From an uncultured Collinsella sp. (GTDB taxonomy: Bacteria; Actinomycetota; Coriobacteriia; Coriobacteriales; Coriobacteriaceae), in the NCBI GenBank assembly GCA_900545615.1, contig UQZM01000006.1, forward strand, positions 1 to 58,677: a DNA stretch of 58,677 nucleotides, read 5' to 3'. Position numbers and translations under genes: made by a program. The notes beneath the pieces were generated by a model. The model was given only the letters and a program-made list of their open reading frames with translations. It was not told the origin of the DNA and did no database searches. The first letter of the stretch is position 1. Every line of letters begins with the position of its first letter. Positions 27,766 to 38,142 of the stretch are shown here, piece after piece.

Positions 27766-27837
27766 ATAAGGTCTTACCAACAAGTACCTCGGACTCTCCG
27801 GGTCAAAGACCTCGCGTTCATATAGAACTTACCAAAG

Positions 27838-27866
27838 GCGTCCTCCCCTACGGAGGGCGCTTTTTT
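27838..27866 (+). terminator. Rho-independent terminator after rpmB
   Basis: A 9-bp stem with one wobble pair (27838-27846 with 27852-27860) and a 5-nt loop is followed by six T residues on the plus strand, 72 bp past the rpmB stop. Confidence 0.9.
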
Positions 27867-27872
27867 GCACTC

Positions 27873-27918
27873 ATTGGGGACAGACTTACATGAGTGTTTT
27901 CACGCATTGGGGACAGAC
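27873..27918 (+). repeat. Left REP-like terminal repeat
   Basis: The 46-bp repeat starts ATTGGGGACAGACTTACATG and contains a 7-bp hairpin with a 4-nt TTTT loop and one mismatch. It is the inverse of 28859-28904 with only a few differences. Confidence 0.8.
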
Positions 27919-27951
27919 GTAACGCATGCCAGCAGCGGTTCGGCCCCTGCC

Positions 27952-28728
27952 TCACGCCGCCTCGTTCCAGCCCGCGGTGGCCTTGGTTACGCTTGTAGCG
28001 CCGATGCCGGTGATACGGGCAATTTGCTTGACCGTGAGATGCGCCCGCCTAAGCCTCAGCAGACACGCATCGCGTTCGGGGCGTGGCAGGGCTTTGAGCA
28101 GTGCAGGATCTATGCTCGGCAGAACTTCGCGCGCAACGGAAAGGGCCTCCTCATCGGGGATCCGCCGGCGTGGAAGAACCTCCATTGACCAGATGCGCCC
28201 GGCAACTTCCTCGAGATGCTCGCAATAGCAACGAGAGCCACCGACAATATCGAGCATAGGGGCCGCATCACAGATGTCAAAGGGATCATAGCCCAGCTGA
28301 TACGCCTTATAGCTTGACCAGCGGTACGCATCGAGCGAGTCAAGCGCACCCTTCACGGGATTGAGATGAATATAGTCGAGCAGCTGCACCGCCTGCGTGT
28401 CCGACTCAACCGCGACCCGCGAATAGCGATTGTCAAACAGATGTCCCGTTCTCCCCGTTTTTCCATTGAAATACTTAGCATATGCCGTCAGCGCGCACTG
28501 CATTGCCTTTGAAAGGTTGTCAAATGGGTCATCAACCATCAAATGGAAGTGATTGTCCATAAGGCACCAAGCCAACACCGCCACTTCATGGCGCGCAAAC
28601 CTGTCCGAGATATCCGATAAGAAACGATAACGGTCGGAGTCATCTTCAAAAATAATCTGTTTGGAGTTGCCGCGGTCAAAGACGTGGTAATAGCCGGTGA
28701 TCGAAACGGGGCGGGCGCATCGGGGCAT
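27952..28728 (-). CDS. REP-associated tyrosine transposase (Y1_Tnp)
   Basis: This 258-residue protein belongs to the TnpA_REP branch of HUH single-strand nucleases. The metal-binding HUH motif appears in LMDNHFHLMV, the likely catalytic tyrosine in the YAKYFNGKTGRTGHLFDNRY region, and the family's YIHLNPVKG follows. The C-terminal quarter resembles a helix-turn-helix (LTVKQIARITGIGATSVTKA), common in RAYTs. The start chosen follows AAAGGAGAG. The frame is intact, so the element may still be active. Confidence 0.9.
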   Translation of the reverse strand: MPRCARPVSITGYYHVFDRGNSKQIIFEDDSDRYRFLSDISDRFARHEVAVLAWCLMDNHFHLMVDDPFDNLSKAMQCALTAYAKYFNGKTGRTGHLFDNRYSRVAVESDTQAVQLLDYIHLNPVKGALDSLDAYRWSSYKAYQLGYDPFDICDAAPMLDIVGGSRCYCEHLEEVAGRIWSMEVLPRRRIPDEEALSVAREVLPSIDPALLKALPRPERDACLLRLRRAHLTVKQIARITGIGATSVTKATAGWNEAA

Positions 28729-28858
28729 AATCTCTCCTTTCAAAACTGTTCAGGCAACACCTAAAAGGAGAGAAGCAACGCGAAATGCTGAGCCTGCAAC
28801 CTATTTATATCCAATAAGCGGCAATAACAGGCCCAGAACGGCAAAATGGCAAAACGAT

Positions 28859-28904
28859 GTCTGTCCCAAATGAGTGAAAGCACTCATGTAAGTCTGTCCC
28901 CAAT
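28859..28904 (-). repeat. Right REP-like terminal repeat
   Basis: This copy is the inverse of the left repeat and has a perfect 7-bp hairpin (28870-28876 with 28881-28887) with a 4-nt loop, flanked by GGGACAGAC cores. The 42 bp beyond it up to the adhE operators show no feature. Confidence 0.8.
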
Positions 28905-28946
28905 AAGCGGGTAAGCGGGGAGATGCAGCAGGCAGATAGTTCTAGT

Positions 28947-28976
28947 TAAAACGTTTCAGTTTATTGAAGCGTTTTA
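28947..28976 (+). promoter_or_regulatory. Paired operator-like sites upstream of adhE
   Basis: Two pseudo-palindromic 12-mers, TAAAACGTTTCA (28947-28958) and TGAAGCGTTTTA (28965-28976), both fit TRAARCGYTTYA and lie 18 bp apart centre to centre. The central CG and flanking A/T runs resemble LacI/CcpA-type operators. They sit about 65 and 80 bp before the likely transcription start, a position that suits an activator. The same 12-mer pattern occurs upstream of ppdK. Confidence 0.6.
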
Positions 28977-29019
28977 GTGTGCCTTTTAAAGGAATCTTAC
29001 CGTTCGCCGAATAATTTCT

Positions 29020-29028
29020 TGCTATCAT
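29020..29028 (+). promoter_or_regulatory. adhE promoter, extended -10
   Basis: TGCTATCAT forms an extended -10 box about 40 bp before the adhE start codon. The -35 region is poor, which fits a promoter needing an activator at the upstream sites. Confidence 0.5.
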
Positions 29029-29068
29029 GCAAGGCGTAGGGTAAATCTCCGATCGCAAGGAGACACAA

Positions 29069-31717
29069 ATGGTGAAAAAGTCACCGGAAAACACTACTCC
29101 CGCAATTGTGGACAACGTAGAGGCGCTTGAGGCTAAGCTCGCTCAGATGCGAGAGGCCCAGGCGCTTTTTGCTACGTACACGCAGGAGCAGGTCGACAAG
29201 ATCTTCTATGAGGCCGCCATGGCCGCCAACAAGGCTCGTATCCCGTTGGCGAAGATGGCCATCGAGGAGACCGGCCGCGGCGTTCTTGAGGACAAGGTCA
29301 TCAAGAACCACTACGCCGCAGAGTACATCTATAACGCTTACAAGAACACCAAGACCTGTGGTGTCCTGGAGCGCGACGAGGCTTACGGCATCACCAAGAT
29401 CGCCGAGCCCATCGGCATCGTGGGCGCCGTCATCCCGACGACCAACCCCACCTCCACCGCAATCTTCAAGACGCTGATCAGCCTGAAGACCCGCAACGCC
29501 ATCATCATCTCCCCGCACCCGGCTGCCGCCAAGTGCACCATCGCCGCCGCCAAGCTCGTGCTTGACGCCGCCGTCAAGGCTGGTGCCCCCGAGGGCATCA
29601 TCGGCTGGGTCGATGTCCCCTCCATCGAGCTGACCAACATGGTCATGCGCGACGTCGACATCATCCTCGCCACCGGTGGCCCGGGCATGGTCAAGGCCGC
29701 CTACTCCTCGGGCAAGCCCGCCCTGGGCGTTGGCGCCGGTAACACCCCGGTCGTCATCGACGACACCGCCGACGTGCTGCTCGCCGTCAACTCCATCATC
29801 CACTCCAAGACCTTCGACAACGGCATGATCTGCGCTTCCGAGCAGTCCGTGACCGTCATCGACACCATCTATGACCAGGTCAAGGCCGAGTTCCAGAAGC
29901 GCGGCTGCTACTTCGTCAAGCAGGGTGCCGAGATGGAGGCCCTGCGTGCCGCCATGTTCAAGAACGGCGCCCTCGATCACCGCATCCCCGGCATGGCTGC
30001 CGCCAAGATCGCCGAGCTCGCCGGCATCGAGGTTCCCGCCAAGACCAAGATCCTGATCGCCGAGGTCACCTCCACCGACCCCGCCAAGGAGGAGTTCTCC
30101 CACGAGAAGCTCTCCCCGGTCCTGGCCATGTATCACGCCAAGGACTTCCAGGAGGCCGTCGACAAGGCCGAGCACCTGGTGCTCGCCGGTGGCCCGGGCC
30201 ACACCGCCTCTCTGTACGTGCACCCCGCCCAGGCCGAGAAGATCAGCCTGTTCGAGCACGTCATGAAGGCCTGCCGTATCGTCATCAACACCCCGTCCTC
30301 GCACGGTGGCATCGGTGACCTGTACAACTTTGGCATGAAGCCGTCTCTGACCCTGGGCTGCGGCTCCTGGGGCGGCAACTCCGTCTCCGAGAACGTTGGG
30401 GTGAAGCACTTGATCAACGTTAAGACTGTGGCCGAGCGCCGTGAGAACATGCTGTGGTTCCGCGCTCCCGAGAAGGTCTACTTCAAGAAGGGTTCCACGC
30501 CCGTCGCCCTCGACGAGCTGGGCAACGTCATGGGCAAGAAGCGCGCCTTCATCGTTACCGACCAGTTCCTCTTCAAGAATGGCAACACCCGCGCCATCGA
30601 GGCCAAGCTCGACGAGATGGGCATCGCCCACGACTGCTTCTACGACGTCGAGCCCGATCCGTCGCTGCAGTGCGCGCGTCGCGGCGCCAAGCAGATGGCT
30701 CTCTTTGAGCCGGACGTCATCATCGCCGTCGGCGGTGGCTCCGCTATGGACGCCGGCAAGATCATGTGGATGATGTACGAGCACCCCGAGTGCAAGTTTG
30801 AGGACATGGCCATGGACTTCATGGACATCCGCAAGCGTATCTTCACCTTCCCCGAGATGGGCAAGAAGGCCTACTTCGTCGCCGTCCCGACCTCCTCGGG
30901 TACCGGCTCCGAGTGCACGCCGTTCGCCATCATCACCGACAAGGAGACCGGCATCAAGTGGCCGCTCGCCGACTACGCGCTGCTCCCCAACATGGCTATC
31001 GTCGACGCCGACAACTGCATGACCGCCCCGCGCGGCCTGACCGCTGCCTCCGGCATCGACGTCATGACCCACGCCATCGAGTCCTACGTCTCCATCATGG
31101 CTTCCGACTACACCAAGGGCCTCTCCGAGCGCGCTGCCAAGCTCGTCTTTGAGAACCTGCCCTCCAGCTTCACGAACGGCGCCAAGGACCCGCACGCCCG
31201 CGAGGAGATGCACAACGCCTCCTGCATGGCCGGTATGGCCTTCGCCAACGCCTTCCTGGGCCTCAACCACTCCATGGCTCACAAGCTCGGCGCTTTCCAT
31301 CACCTGCCCCACGGCATCGCTAACGCCGTCATCCTGACCCGCGTCATGCGCTACAACGCCGCCGAGGCTCCCGTCAAGATGGGTACCTTCTCCCAGTATC
31401 CTTACCCCAACGCGCTGCACAACTACGCCGAGATGGCCAAGTACTGCGGCATCGAGGGCAAGGACGACAAGGAGGTCTTCGAGAACTTCATCACGAAGCT
31501 CGAGGAGCTCAAGGACTTCATCGGTGTCAAGAAGACCATCGCCGACTACGGTGTTGACGAGCAGTACTTCCTCGACACCCTCGACGAGATGACCGAGCAG
31601 GCATTCAACGACCAGTGCACCGGCGCTAACCCGCGCTACCCGCTCATGAGCGAGATCAAGGAGCTCTACCTGGACGCCTACTACGGCCGCGAGCCCCAGG
31701 ACTACGCCGTCTGCTAG
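29069..31717 (+). CDS. adhE: Bifunctional acetaldehyde-CoA/alcohol dehydrogenase
   Basis: AdhE reduces acetyl-CoA to acetaldehyde and then ethanol, regenerating two NAD per acetyl unit. The 882-residue protein joins an aldehyde dehydrogenase half (catalytic cysteine in NGMICASEQ, about residue 256) to an iron-dependent alcohol dehydrogenase half with metal ligands around NHSMAHKLGAFHHLPHG. Such enzymes form filaments called spirosomes. The ATG has AAGGAG 7 nt upstream. Very strong codon bias suggests high expression. Confidence 0.97.
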   Translation: MVKKSPENTTPAIVDNVEALEAKLAQMREAQALFATYTQEQVDKIFYEAAMAANKARIPLAKMAIEETGRGVLEDKVIKNHYAAEYIYNAYKNTKTCGVLERDEAYGITKIAEPIGIVGAVIPTTNPTSTAIFKTLISLKTRNAIIISPHPAAAKCTIAAAKLVLDAAVKAGAPEGIIGWVDVPSIELTNMVMRDVDIILATGGPGMVKAAYSSGKPALGVGAGNTPVVIDDTADVLLAVNSIIHSKTFDNGMICASEQSVTVIDTIYDQVKAEFQKRGCYFVKQGAEMEALRAAMFKNGALDHRIPGMAAAKIAELAGIEVPAKTKILIAEVTSTDPAKEEFSHEKLSPVLAMYHAKDFQEAVDKAEHLVLAGGPGHTASLYVHPAQAEKISLFEHVMKACRIVINTPSSHGGIGDLYNFGMKPSLTLGCGSWGGNSVSENVGVKHLINVKTVAERRENMLWFRAPEKVYFKKGSTPVALDELGNVMGKKRAFIVTDQFLFKNGNTRAIEAKLDEMGIAHDCFYDVEPDPSLQCARRGAKQMALFEPDVIIAVGGGSAMDAGKIMWMMYEHPECKFEDMAMDFMDIRKRIFTFPEMGKKAYFVAVPTSSGTGSECTPFAIITDKETGIKWPLADYALLPNMAIVDADNCMTAPRGLTAASGIDVMTHAIESYVSIMASDYTKGLSERAAKLVFENLPSSFTNGAKDPHAREEMHNASCMAGMAFANAFLGLNHSMAHKLGAFHHLPHGIANAVILTRVMRYNAAEAPVKMGTFSQYPYPNALHNYAEMAKYCGIEGKDDKEVFENFITKLEELKDFIGVKKTIADYGVDEQYFLDTLDEMTEQAFNDQCTGANPRYPLMSEIKELYLDAYYGREPQDYAVC

Positions 31718-31773
31718 TTTTTAGCACGGTTTTTTGCGGCGGGGGTGCACGGGTGTTTCACACACCCCCGCCG
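31712..31773 (+). terminator. Terminator region after adhE
   Basis: Two hairpins follow each other: a 5-bp stem overlapping the stop codon (31712-31716 with 31722-31726) followed by six T residues, and an 11-bp perfect GC-rich stem (31737-31747 with 31763-31773) without a T tail. Together they probably end or stabilise the adhE mRNA; some readthrough into the next gene is possible. Confidence 0.6.
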
Positions 31774-31806
31774 TCGCTTCTATCGCATCGTTGAAAGGAT
31801 GCAACC

Positions 31807-32571
31807 ATGCTGCTACCCGATTCCAAGACCGAGCTCGTCCGCCGTGGCAACAAGGTCGTTTACGACCTGGGCGACAAGATCGTCAAGGTCTTTAACGAGA
31901 CCAAGCCTGTCTCCGACGTGTTCAACGAGGCTTTGAATCTTGCCCGCATCAATGAGTGCGGCATCCGCAGCCCCAAGGCTCTCGAGGTTTCCCAGCTCGA
32001 GAACGCCAACGGCTGGGCGCTCGTGACCGAGAAGGTTCCGGGCACCACCCTTGCCGAGAAGATGACTGCCGAGCCCCAGCGCTTTGGTGAGTACCTCGAG
32101 ATGTTCGTCGACCTCCAGATCGAGATCCACGGCTACACCTCCCCGCTGCTCAACCGTCAGCGCGACAAGTTCGCCCGCATGATCGACAGCCTTGATCAGC
32201 TCAATGCCACCACGCGCTACAACCTTCAGGAGCGTCTGGACGGCATGACCAAGGAGTTCAAGGTCTGCCACGGCGACTTCAACCCCTCCAACGTCATCGT
32301 CGGCGACGACGGCCAGCTCTATGTGTGCGACTGGGCACACGCCACCCAGGGCTCCCCTGCTGCCGACGTTGCCACCACCTACCTGCTCTTTGCCCTCAAC
32401 AGCAAGGACCAGGCCGAGGCCTACCTGGAGCTCTACTGCGACCGTGCCGACATGCCCATGCAGGTCGTGCGTCAGTGGACGAGCATCGTCGCCGCTTCCG
32501 AGCTCGCTCGTAAGCGCAACGTGAACGATGAGTTCCTGAAGAACTGGATCGACGTCGTCGATTATCAGTAA
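31807..32571 (+). CDS. Aminoglycoside/choline kinase-like phosphotransferase
   Basis: This 254-residue protein has the APH-family kinase fold: an N-terminal nucleotide-binding lobe (KIVKVFNE), the catalytic loop CHGDFNPSNVIV (about residues 155-166) and the metal-binding CDWAHA. Members phosphorylate aminoglycosides, choline, sugars or unknown small molecules; the substrate cannot be read here. The sequence TEKVPGTTLAEKM is typical of cytosolic metabolic members rather than resistance enzymes. It lies 89 bp after adhE with its own GAAAGGA site. Confidence 0.8.
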   Translation: MLLPDSKTELVRRGNKVVYDLGDKIVKVFNETKPVSDVFNEALNLARINECGIRSPKALEVSQLENANGWALVTEKVPGTTLAEKMTAEPQRFGEYLEMFVDLQIEIHGYTSPLLNRQRDKFARMIDSLDQLNATTRYNLQERLDGMTKEFKVCHGDFNPSNVIVGDDGQLYVCDWAHATQGSPAADVATTYLLFALNSKDQAEAYLELYCDRADMPMQVVRQWTSIVAASELARKRNVNDEFLKNWIDVVDYQ

Positions 32572-32608
32572 TATCTGAGCGATTTATTTCGCATCGGAGG
32601 CATAATGG

Positions 32609-32642
32609 AAAACCCCGCAGCTCGCATGGGCTGTGGGGTTTT
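32609..32642 (+). terminator. Terminator after the phosphotransferase gene
   Basis: A 13-bp stem with one wobble pair (32609-32621 with 32630-32642) ends in a TTTT stretch followed by CCTTTT on the plus strand. The A run on the left arm may also let it work for proS from the other side. Confidence 0.8.
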
Positions 32643-32675
32643 CCTTTTAGATATCGAGGATGCTACAAGATAATA

Positions 32676-32719
32676 GGACGGCCCCGCATCTCCCCGATTG
32701 GAGAAATGCGGGGCCGTCC
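32676..32719 (-). terminator. Terminator after proS
   Basis: A 14-bp perfect GC-rich stem (32676-32689 with 32706-32719), extended internally by a 5-bp stem, lies 30 bp past the proS stop. The T run on the minus strand is interrupted. Confidence 0.7.
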
Positions 32720-32749
32720 CACATATCGAACTACAAGCGAAATCGTCGA

Positions 32750-34471
<1,722 letters not shown>

Positions 34472-35554
34472 TTATTTCTCCTCAATAAGCTTGTCGACCT
34501 CTGCCATAAGCGCGTCGACAATTTGGTCCTCAGCTACTTTACCAATGATCTGGCCATGCGAAAAGAGCAAGGCCTGACCACGTCCGCAAGCAACGCCCAG
34601 GTCGGCATCAGAAGCCTCGCCGGGGCCATTAACGGCACATCCCATAACGGCAATCGAAAGCGGCGCGGTATAGTTCTTAAGCCGCTCGGTTACTTCCTCG
34701 GCAATGGGAATAAGGTTAACCTGGCAGCGGGCGCACGTGGGGCACGAGACAATCTCGGGGCCACGGCGACGCAGGCCCAACGACTGCAGAATACCCCAGG
34801 CAACCGGCGGCTCCTCAACCGGATCGGCTGTGAGCGACACACGCATGGTGTCGCCAATGCCTTCGGAAAGCAAGATACCCAAGCCTACAGAGCTCTTGAT
34901 GGTGCCCTGGAGCTTGGTCCCCGCCTCCGTCACGCCCAGGTGAAGCGGAACGTGGGGAATCTCACGCGACAGGGCGCGATAAGTATCAAGCGTCGTCTGT
35001 ACACTATGGGCCTTGGCGGAAAGCACGATGTTGGTAAAGCCGCGGTCTTCAAAATGCTTGACAAAACGCTCGCTCGACATCACGAGCTTTTCGGGCTGCG
35101 TGAGGTCATCGCGCTCGGCGATATCCTGCTCAAGCGAACCGGCGTTGACACCGATGCGAATCGCACAGCCCGCAGCGCCGGCGGCGTCGATGACGGCATC
35201 GACCTTAGCCCAATCGCCGATATTGCCGGGATTAATGCGCAGCTTGGCGGCACCAGCCTCAACGGCACCAATGGCAAGCTTATGGTTAAAGTGGATATCG
35301 GCAACGATTGGCACCGGAGACTCGGCACAGATGGTGCGGAAACCCTCAAGCGCGGCCTCGGTGGGCACGCTCACACGCACGATATCGCAGCCAGCCTGCG
35401 CCAACGCGCACACTTGCGCAAGCGTTGCCTGGGCATCAGCGGTATCGGTGCAGGTCATGGATTGGACCACCACAGGCGCGCCGCCACCGATCTGCACACC
35501 GCCCACATGCACGGGGCGCGTCAACTCGCGAGGCAAAGGATGGGATAAAGACAA
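34472..35554 (-). CDS. ispG: 4-hydroxy-3-methylbut-2-enyl diphosphate synthase
   Basis: IspG converts MEcPP to HMBPP in the non-mevalonate isoprenoid pathway using a [4Fe-4S] cluster. The 360-residue protein has the TIM-barrel start VVVQSMTCTDT and the cluster cysteines in SCPTCARC and MGCAVNGPGEA. The start is most likely TTG at 35554, 8 nt after AGGGGAG; the frame is open upstream into rseP. With dxr, cdsA and uppS it forms the common isoprenoid/envelope cluster. Confidence 0.94.
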   Translation of the reverse strand: MSLSHPLPRELTRPVHVGGVQIGGGAPVVVQSMTCTDTADAQATLAQVCALAQAGCDIVRVSVPTEAALEGFRTICAESPVPIVADIHFNHKLAIGAVEAGAAKLRINPGNIGDWAKVDAVIDAAGAAGCAIRIGVNAGSLEQDIAERDDLTQPEKLVMSSERFVKHFEDRGFTNIVLSAKAHSVQTTLDTYRALSREIPHVPLHLGVTEAGTKLQGTIKSSVGLGILLSEGIGDTMRVSLTADPVEEPPVAWGILQSLGLRRRGPEIVSCPTCARCQVNLIPIAEEVTERLKNYTAPLSIAVMGCAVNGPGEASDADLGVACGRGQALLFSHGQIIGKVAEDQIVDALMAEVDKLIEEK

Positions 35555-35567
35555 TCCAAACACTCCC

Positions 35568-36929
35568 CTACAGAATAAATCGAAGGATGTCGGAACGAAG
35601 CATATAGACAAACAGCAGCGCAAAGAGCGCGATGCCCACATAGCTCACAATCGTCTGGACCTTGAGAGGTAGCTCGCGGCCCGCAATCTTTTGAATGATC
35701 TCGATGACCAGCTTGCCGCCATCGAGTGGTGGGATGGGCAGCAGGTTCATAAAGCCAAGCGAGAACGAAATGAGGGCGGCAAACGAAAGGAACGTGGCAG
35801 GGCCGGCAGCAGCAGCCTGTGAGGACATAACGCTAATACCCACGATCGACGAGGACTGGTCGAGAATCTCCATCGTATGCTGCGGCTGGAGTAGGCGCAT
35901 CACGCCCTCCGCTGTCTGCACGACATAGGAGAAAGACAGGCGAGCCGACGTGATGAGGTCTAAACGGACCACCTGCGTAGAGGCGTACACACCTAGGCGC
36001 TCATCCTCTTTGAGCGCAACCGTGGTCGAATGCTGCTTGCCGTCACGCTCGTACTCGATGGCGATATCGTCCTTACCGGCAGCCTTGCCGATGGCATCGT
36101 AAACGTCCATCCAGGTAGAGCACGATACTCCGTCAACCGAAAGGATCGCGTCGCCGCCCTCGATACCCGCCTTGGCGGCAATAGACCCCTCGTCAACCTG
36201 ACCGATCACGTTGGTATCCATCGGCACGGTGACACCCGTAATGGAATAGATGCTCATAAGGAGCAAAAAACCCGTCAGGATATTGACGAGAATGCCCGCG
36301 AGCAGCATAAAGGCGCGCTTGAGAAAACCCTGGCCCAGATAGGTATGCGAACGCTCTTGCGCAAGGAACTCGGCTTCGCCGCACGGCAGCTCCCACACAT
36401 CGCCCTCGGCAGTCGCATGCTCTCGATCGAAACGGCGGCCGTCAAAGGTGGTGTAACCCGCCGCGTCTCGCGGCAGCGTCTGATACTTGGTGGGATAGTA
36501 GCTCGGCGAGGGCTTCTCCCCTTCCTCATACCAAGGCGCGATAGAGCCCCAACCCAAGAGCAAGGCGCATGCCTCGAGCACATCCTCCTCGGATAGCTCG
36601 AGCTCGGCGGCAAGGTCGGCCACGGTCACGCGACCATGACGATAGATAGCCGCGAACACGCGATCAGCGCACGAGACGTCGGTCGGATCCATACCGCAGA
36701 TGGCAGCGTAGCCACCCAGCAGCAGCGGGGTCACGCCAAACTTGGTTCCAATGCGACGCGACGTGTAATGGATGTCAAAGCGGCACGGCAGGCCCAAAAA
36801 GAACTCGGTCACACGGACGCCGCAGGCACGCGCCGCCAAAAAGTGGCCGCCCTCGTGCAAAAACACGAGGACGGAAAGCATCAGCAGGCCCCAAAAGACC
36901 GATGAGAGAACGCTCAGAACAGTATCCAT
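35568..36929 (-). CDS. rseP: Site-2 protease RseP family with inserted winged-helix-like region
   Basis: This is an intramembrane zinc protease. HEGGHFLAAR lies in the first membrane helix, NLLPIPPLDGG in the third, and one PDZ domain (about residues 235-310) between. At roughly 453 residues it is longer than usual because about 110 residues follow the first helix; part of this reads like a winged helix (VFAAIYRHGRVTVADLAAEL, then ELSEEDVLEACALLLGWG). Its substrate is unknown; in relatives these enzymes cut anti-sigma factors or signal-peptide remnants. The ATG start is uncertain. Confidence 0.9.
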   Translation of the reverse strand: MDTVLSVLSSVFWGLLMLSVLVFLHEGGHFLAARACGVRVTEFFLGLPCRFDIHYTSRRIGTKFGVTPLLLGGYAAICGMDPTDVSCADRVFAAIYRHGRVTVADLAAELELSEEDVLEACALLLGWGSIAPWYEEGEKPSPSYYPTKYQTLPRDAAGYTTFDGRRFDREHATAEGDVWELPCGEAEFLAQERSHTYLGQGFLKRAFMLLAGILVNILTGFLLLMSIYSITGVTVPMDTNVIGQVDEGSIAAKAGIEGGDAILSVDGVSCSTWMDVYDAIGKAAGKDDIAIEYERDGKQHSTTVALKEDERLGVYASTQVVRLDLITSARLSFSYVVQTAEGVMRLLQPQHTMEILDQSSSIVGISVMSSQAAAAGPATFLSFAALISFSLGFMNLLPIPPLDGGKLVIEIIQKIAGRELPLKVQTIVSYVGIALFALLFVYMLRSDILRFIL

Positions 36930-36954
36930 AAAACGAAAAAGCAATCCTTATGGG

Positions 36955-38142
36955 TTAGGAACGGGTTGCGGCGAGCACCTGCGCAGCCTTTTCACGCGCC
37001 CACGCATCGATGTCGCGAAGCTGCTCAAACGAATCGACCGCCTGCATATCGTGGGCATCCATGCAGGATTCCACAATGCGATCGATATCGGTAAAGCTGC
37101 AGCCATCGTGCAGGAAGGCATCGACGGCGACCTCGTTGGCGGCATTGAGCACGCACGGCATGGTGCCACCCGTCTTGCCGGCACGTTCGGCCAGTGCCAG
37201 ACAGCGGAAGGTATCCATGTCGGCAGCATCAAACGTGAGCTGCCCCAGCTCGCGGAAATCGATACGAGGCGCCGGGGTATCCCAACGCTCGGGATACGAG
37301 AACGCGAACTGGATGGGAATACGCATGTCGGAAGCACCGAGATGCGCCATCACGGAGCCGTCGGCAAACTCGACCATAGAGTGAATCTTGGACTGACGCT
37401 GCACGACCACGTTAATGAAATCGAGGTCGCAGTTAAACAGATGCATGGCCTCAATGCGCTCCAGGCCCTTGTTCATGAGGGTGGCGGAGTCGATGGTGAT
37501 CTTGGCGCCCATGGCCCACGTGGGATGTGCGAGGGCATCGGCACGCGTCACGCGATTGAGCTCGTCGCGCGTGCGGCCAAAGAACGGACCGCCCGAGCAG
37601 GTGAGCCAAATACAATGAGCCTCGCGCGGGTCCTCCCCCAGATAGCACTGGTAGATGGCGGAGTGCTCAGAGTCGACTGGAATAAGCTGGCCCGGTTGTG
37701 CCAACGGCATAAGCAAGTCGCCACCGACGACGAGGGACTCCTTGTTGGCAAGAGCAAGGCGCTTATTTGAGGTCAAGGCCGCATGGCTCGCCTCGAGACC
37801 AGCGGCGCCCACAATAGCAACGAGCACGCAGTCGACATCGTCGCGACGCGCGAGCTCGCAAACCGCTTGCGCGCCAAGGCCAAGCTTCGTTCCCTCGGGC
37901 AACTCCTGCAGCACGGCGTCATCGCCATGAGCGACATCGGCCACGGCAACCGCCGGAACCGAGAACTCGCGGGCAGCGGCAACAAGCTCGGAGGTGCTGG
38001 AGTTAACGGACAGCGCCGTCACCTGCAGGCGATCGGCATGCTGGCGGCACACATCGAGCGCCTGGGTGCCGATAGAGCCCGTACAACCCAGGATGGCAAC
38101 ACGGAGGCGTCCATCGGGGCCATACGTCGTCTGGAATGACAT
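36955..38142 (-). CDS. dxr: 1-deoxy-D-xylulose 5-phosphate reductoisomerase
   Basis: Dxr converts DXP to MEP, the committed step of the non-mevalonate pathway, using NADPH and a divalent metal. The 395-residue protein begins with the dinucleotide site VAILGCTGSIGTQ and has the metal and substrate motifs VDSEHSAIYQ, TCSGGPFF and IDSATLMNKGLE. The ATG overlaps the cdsA stop by one base (TAATG). Its operon with ispG links isoprenoid and envelope lipid genes. Confidence 0.97.
   Translation of the reverse strand: MSFQTTYGPDGRLRVAILGCTGSIGTQALDVCRQHADRLQVTALSVNSSTSELVAAAREFSVPAVAVADVAHGDDAVLQELPEGTKLGLGAQAVCELARRDDVDCVLVAIVGAAGLEASHAALTSNKRLALANKESLVVGGDLLMPLAQPGQLIPVDSEHSAIYQCYLGEDPREAHCIWLTCSGGPFFGRTRDELNRVTRADALAHPTWAMGAKITIDSATLMNKGLERIEAMHLFNCDLDFINVVVQRQSKIHSMVEFADGSVMAHLGASDMRIPIQFAFSYPERWDTPAPRIDFRELGQLTFDAADMDTFRCLALAERAGKTGGTMPCVLNAANEVAVDAFLHDGCSFTDIDRIVESCMDAHDMQAVDSFEQLRDIDAWAREKAAQVLAATRS

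Larger units (their letters stand above)
27873..28904 (-). mobile_element. REP-associated tyrosine transposase element
   Basis: A Y1 transposase gene is bracketed by 46-bp inverted repeats (27873-27918 and 28859-28904). Each repeat holds a short hairpin flanked by two direct copies of a GGGACAGAC core. This matches the known layout of RAYT genes between REP palindromes, which move as single strands through an HUH nuclease. The element lies between rpmB and adhE and is oriented opposite to both. No target-site duplication is expected for this type. Confidence 0.75.

Noticed and set aside
27873..27918. CRISPR-like repeat
   Set aside because: Only two copies occur, inverted and flanking a transposase; no spacer array or cas gene is present.
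28947..28976. Rex redox operator before adhE
   Set aside because: The Rex pattern TTGTGAAN4TTCACAA is not present; the repeats have a central CG and fit a LacI-type site better.
29081..31420. 779-codon open frame on the minus strand
   Set aside because: It lies wholly opposite adhE, is made of Gly/Val/Asp-rich low-complexity sequence and has no recognisable domain; it is a shadow caused by codon bias.
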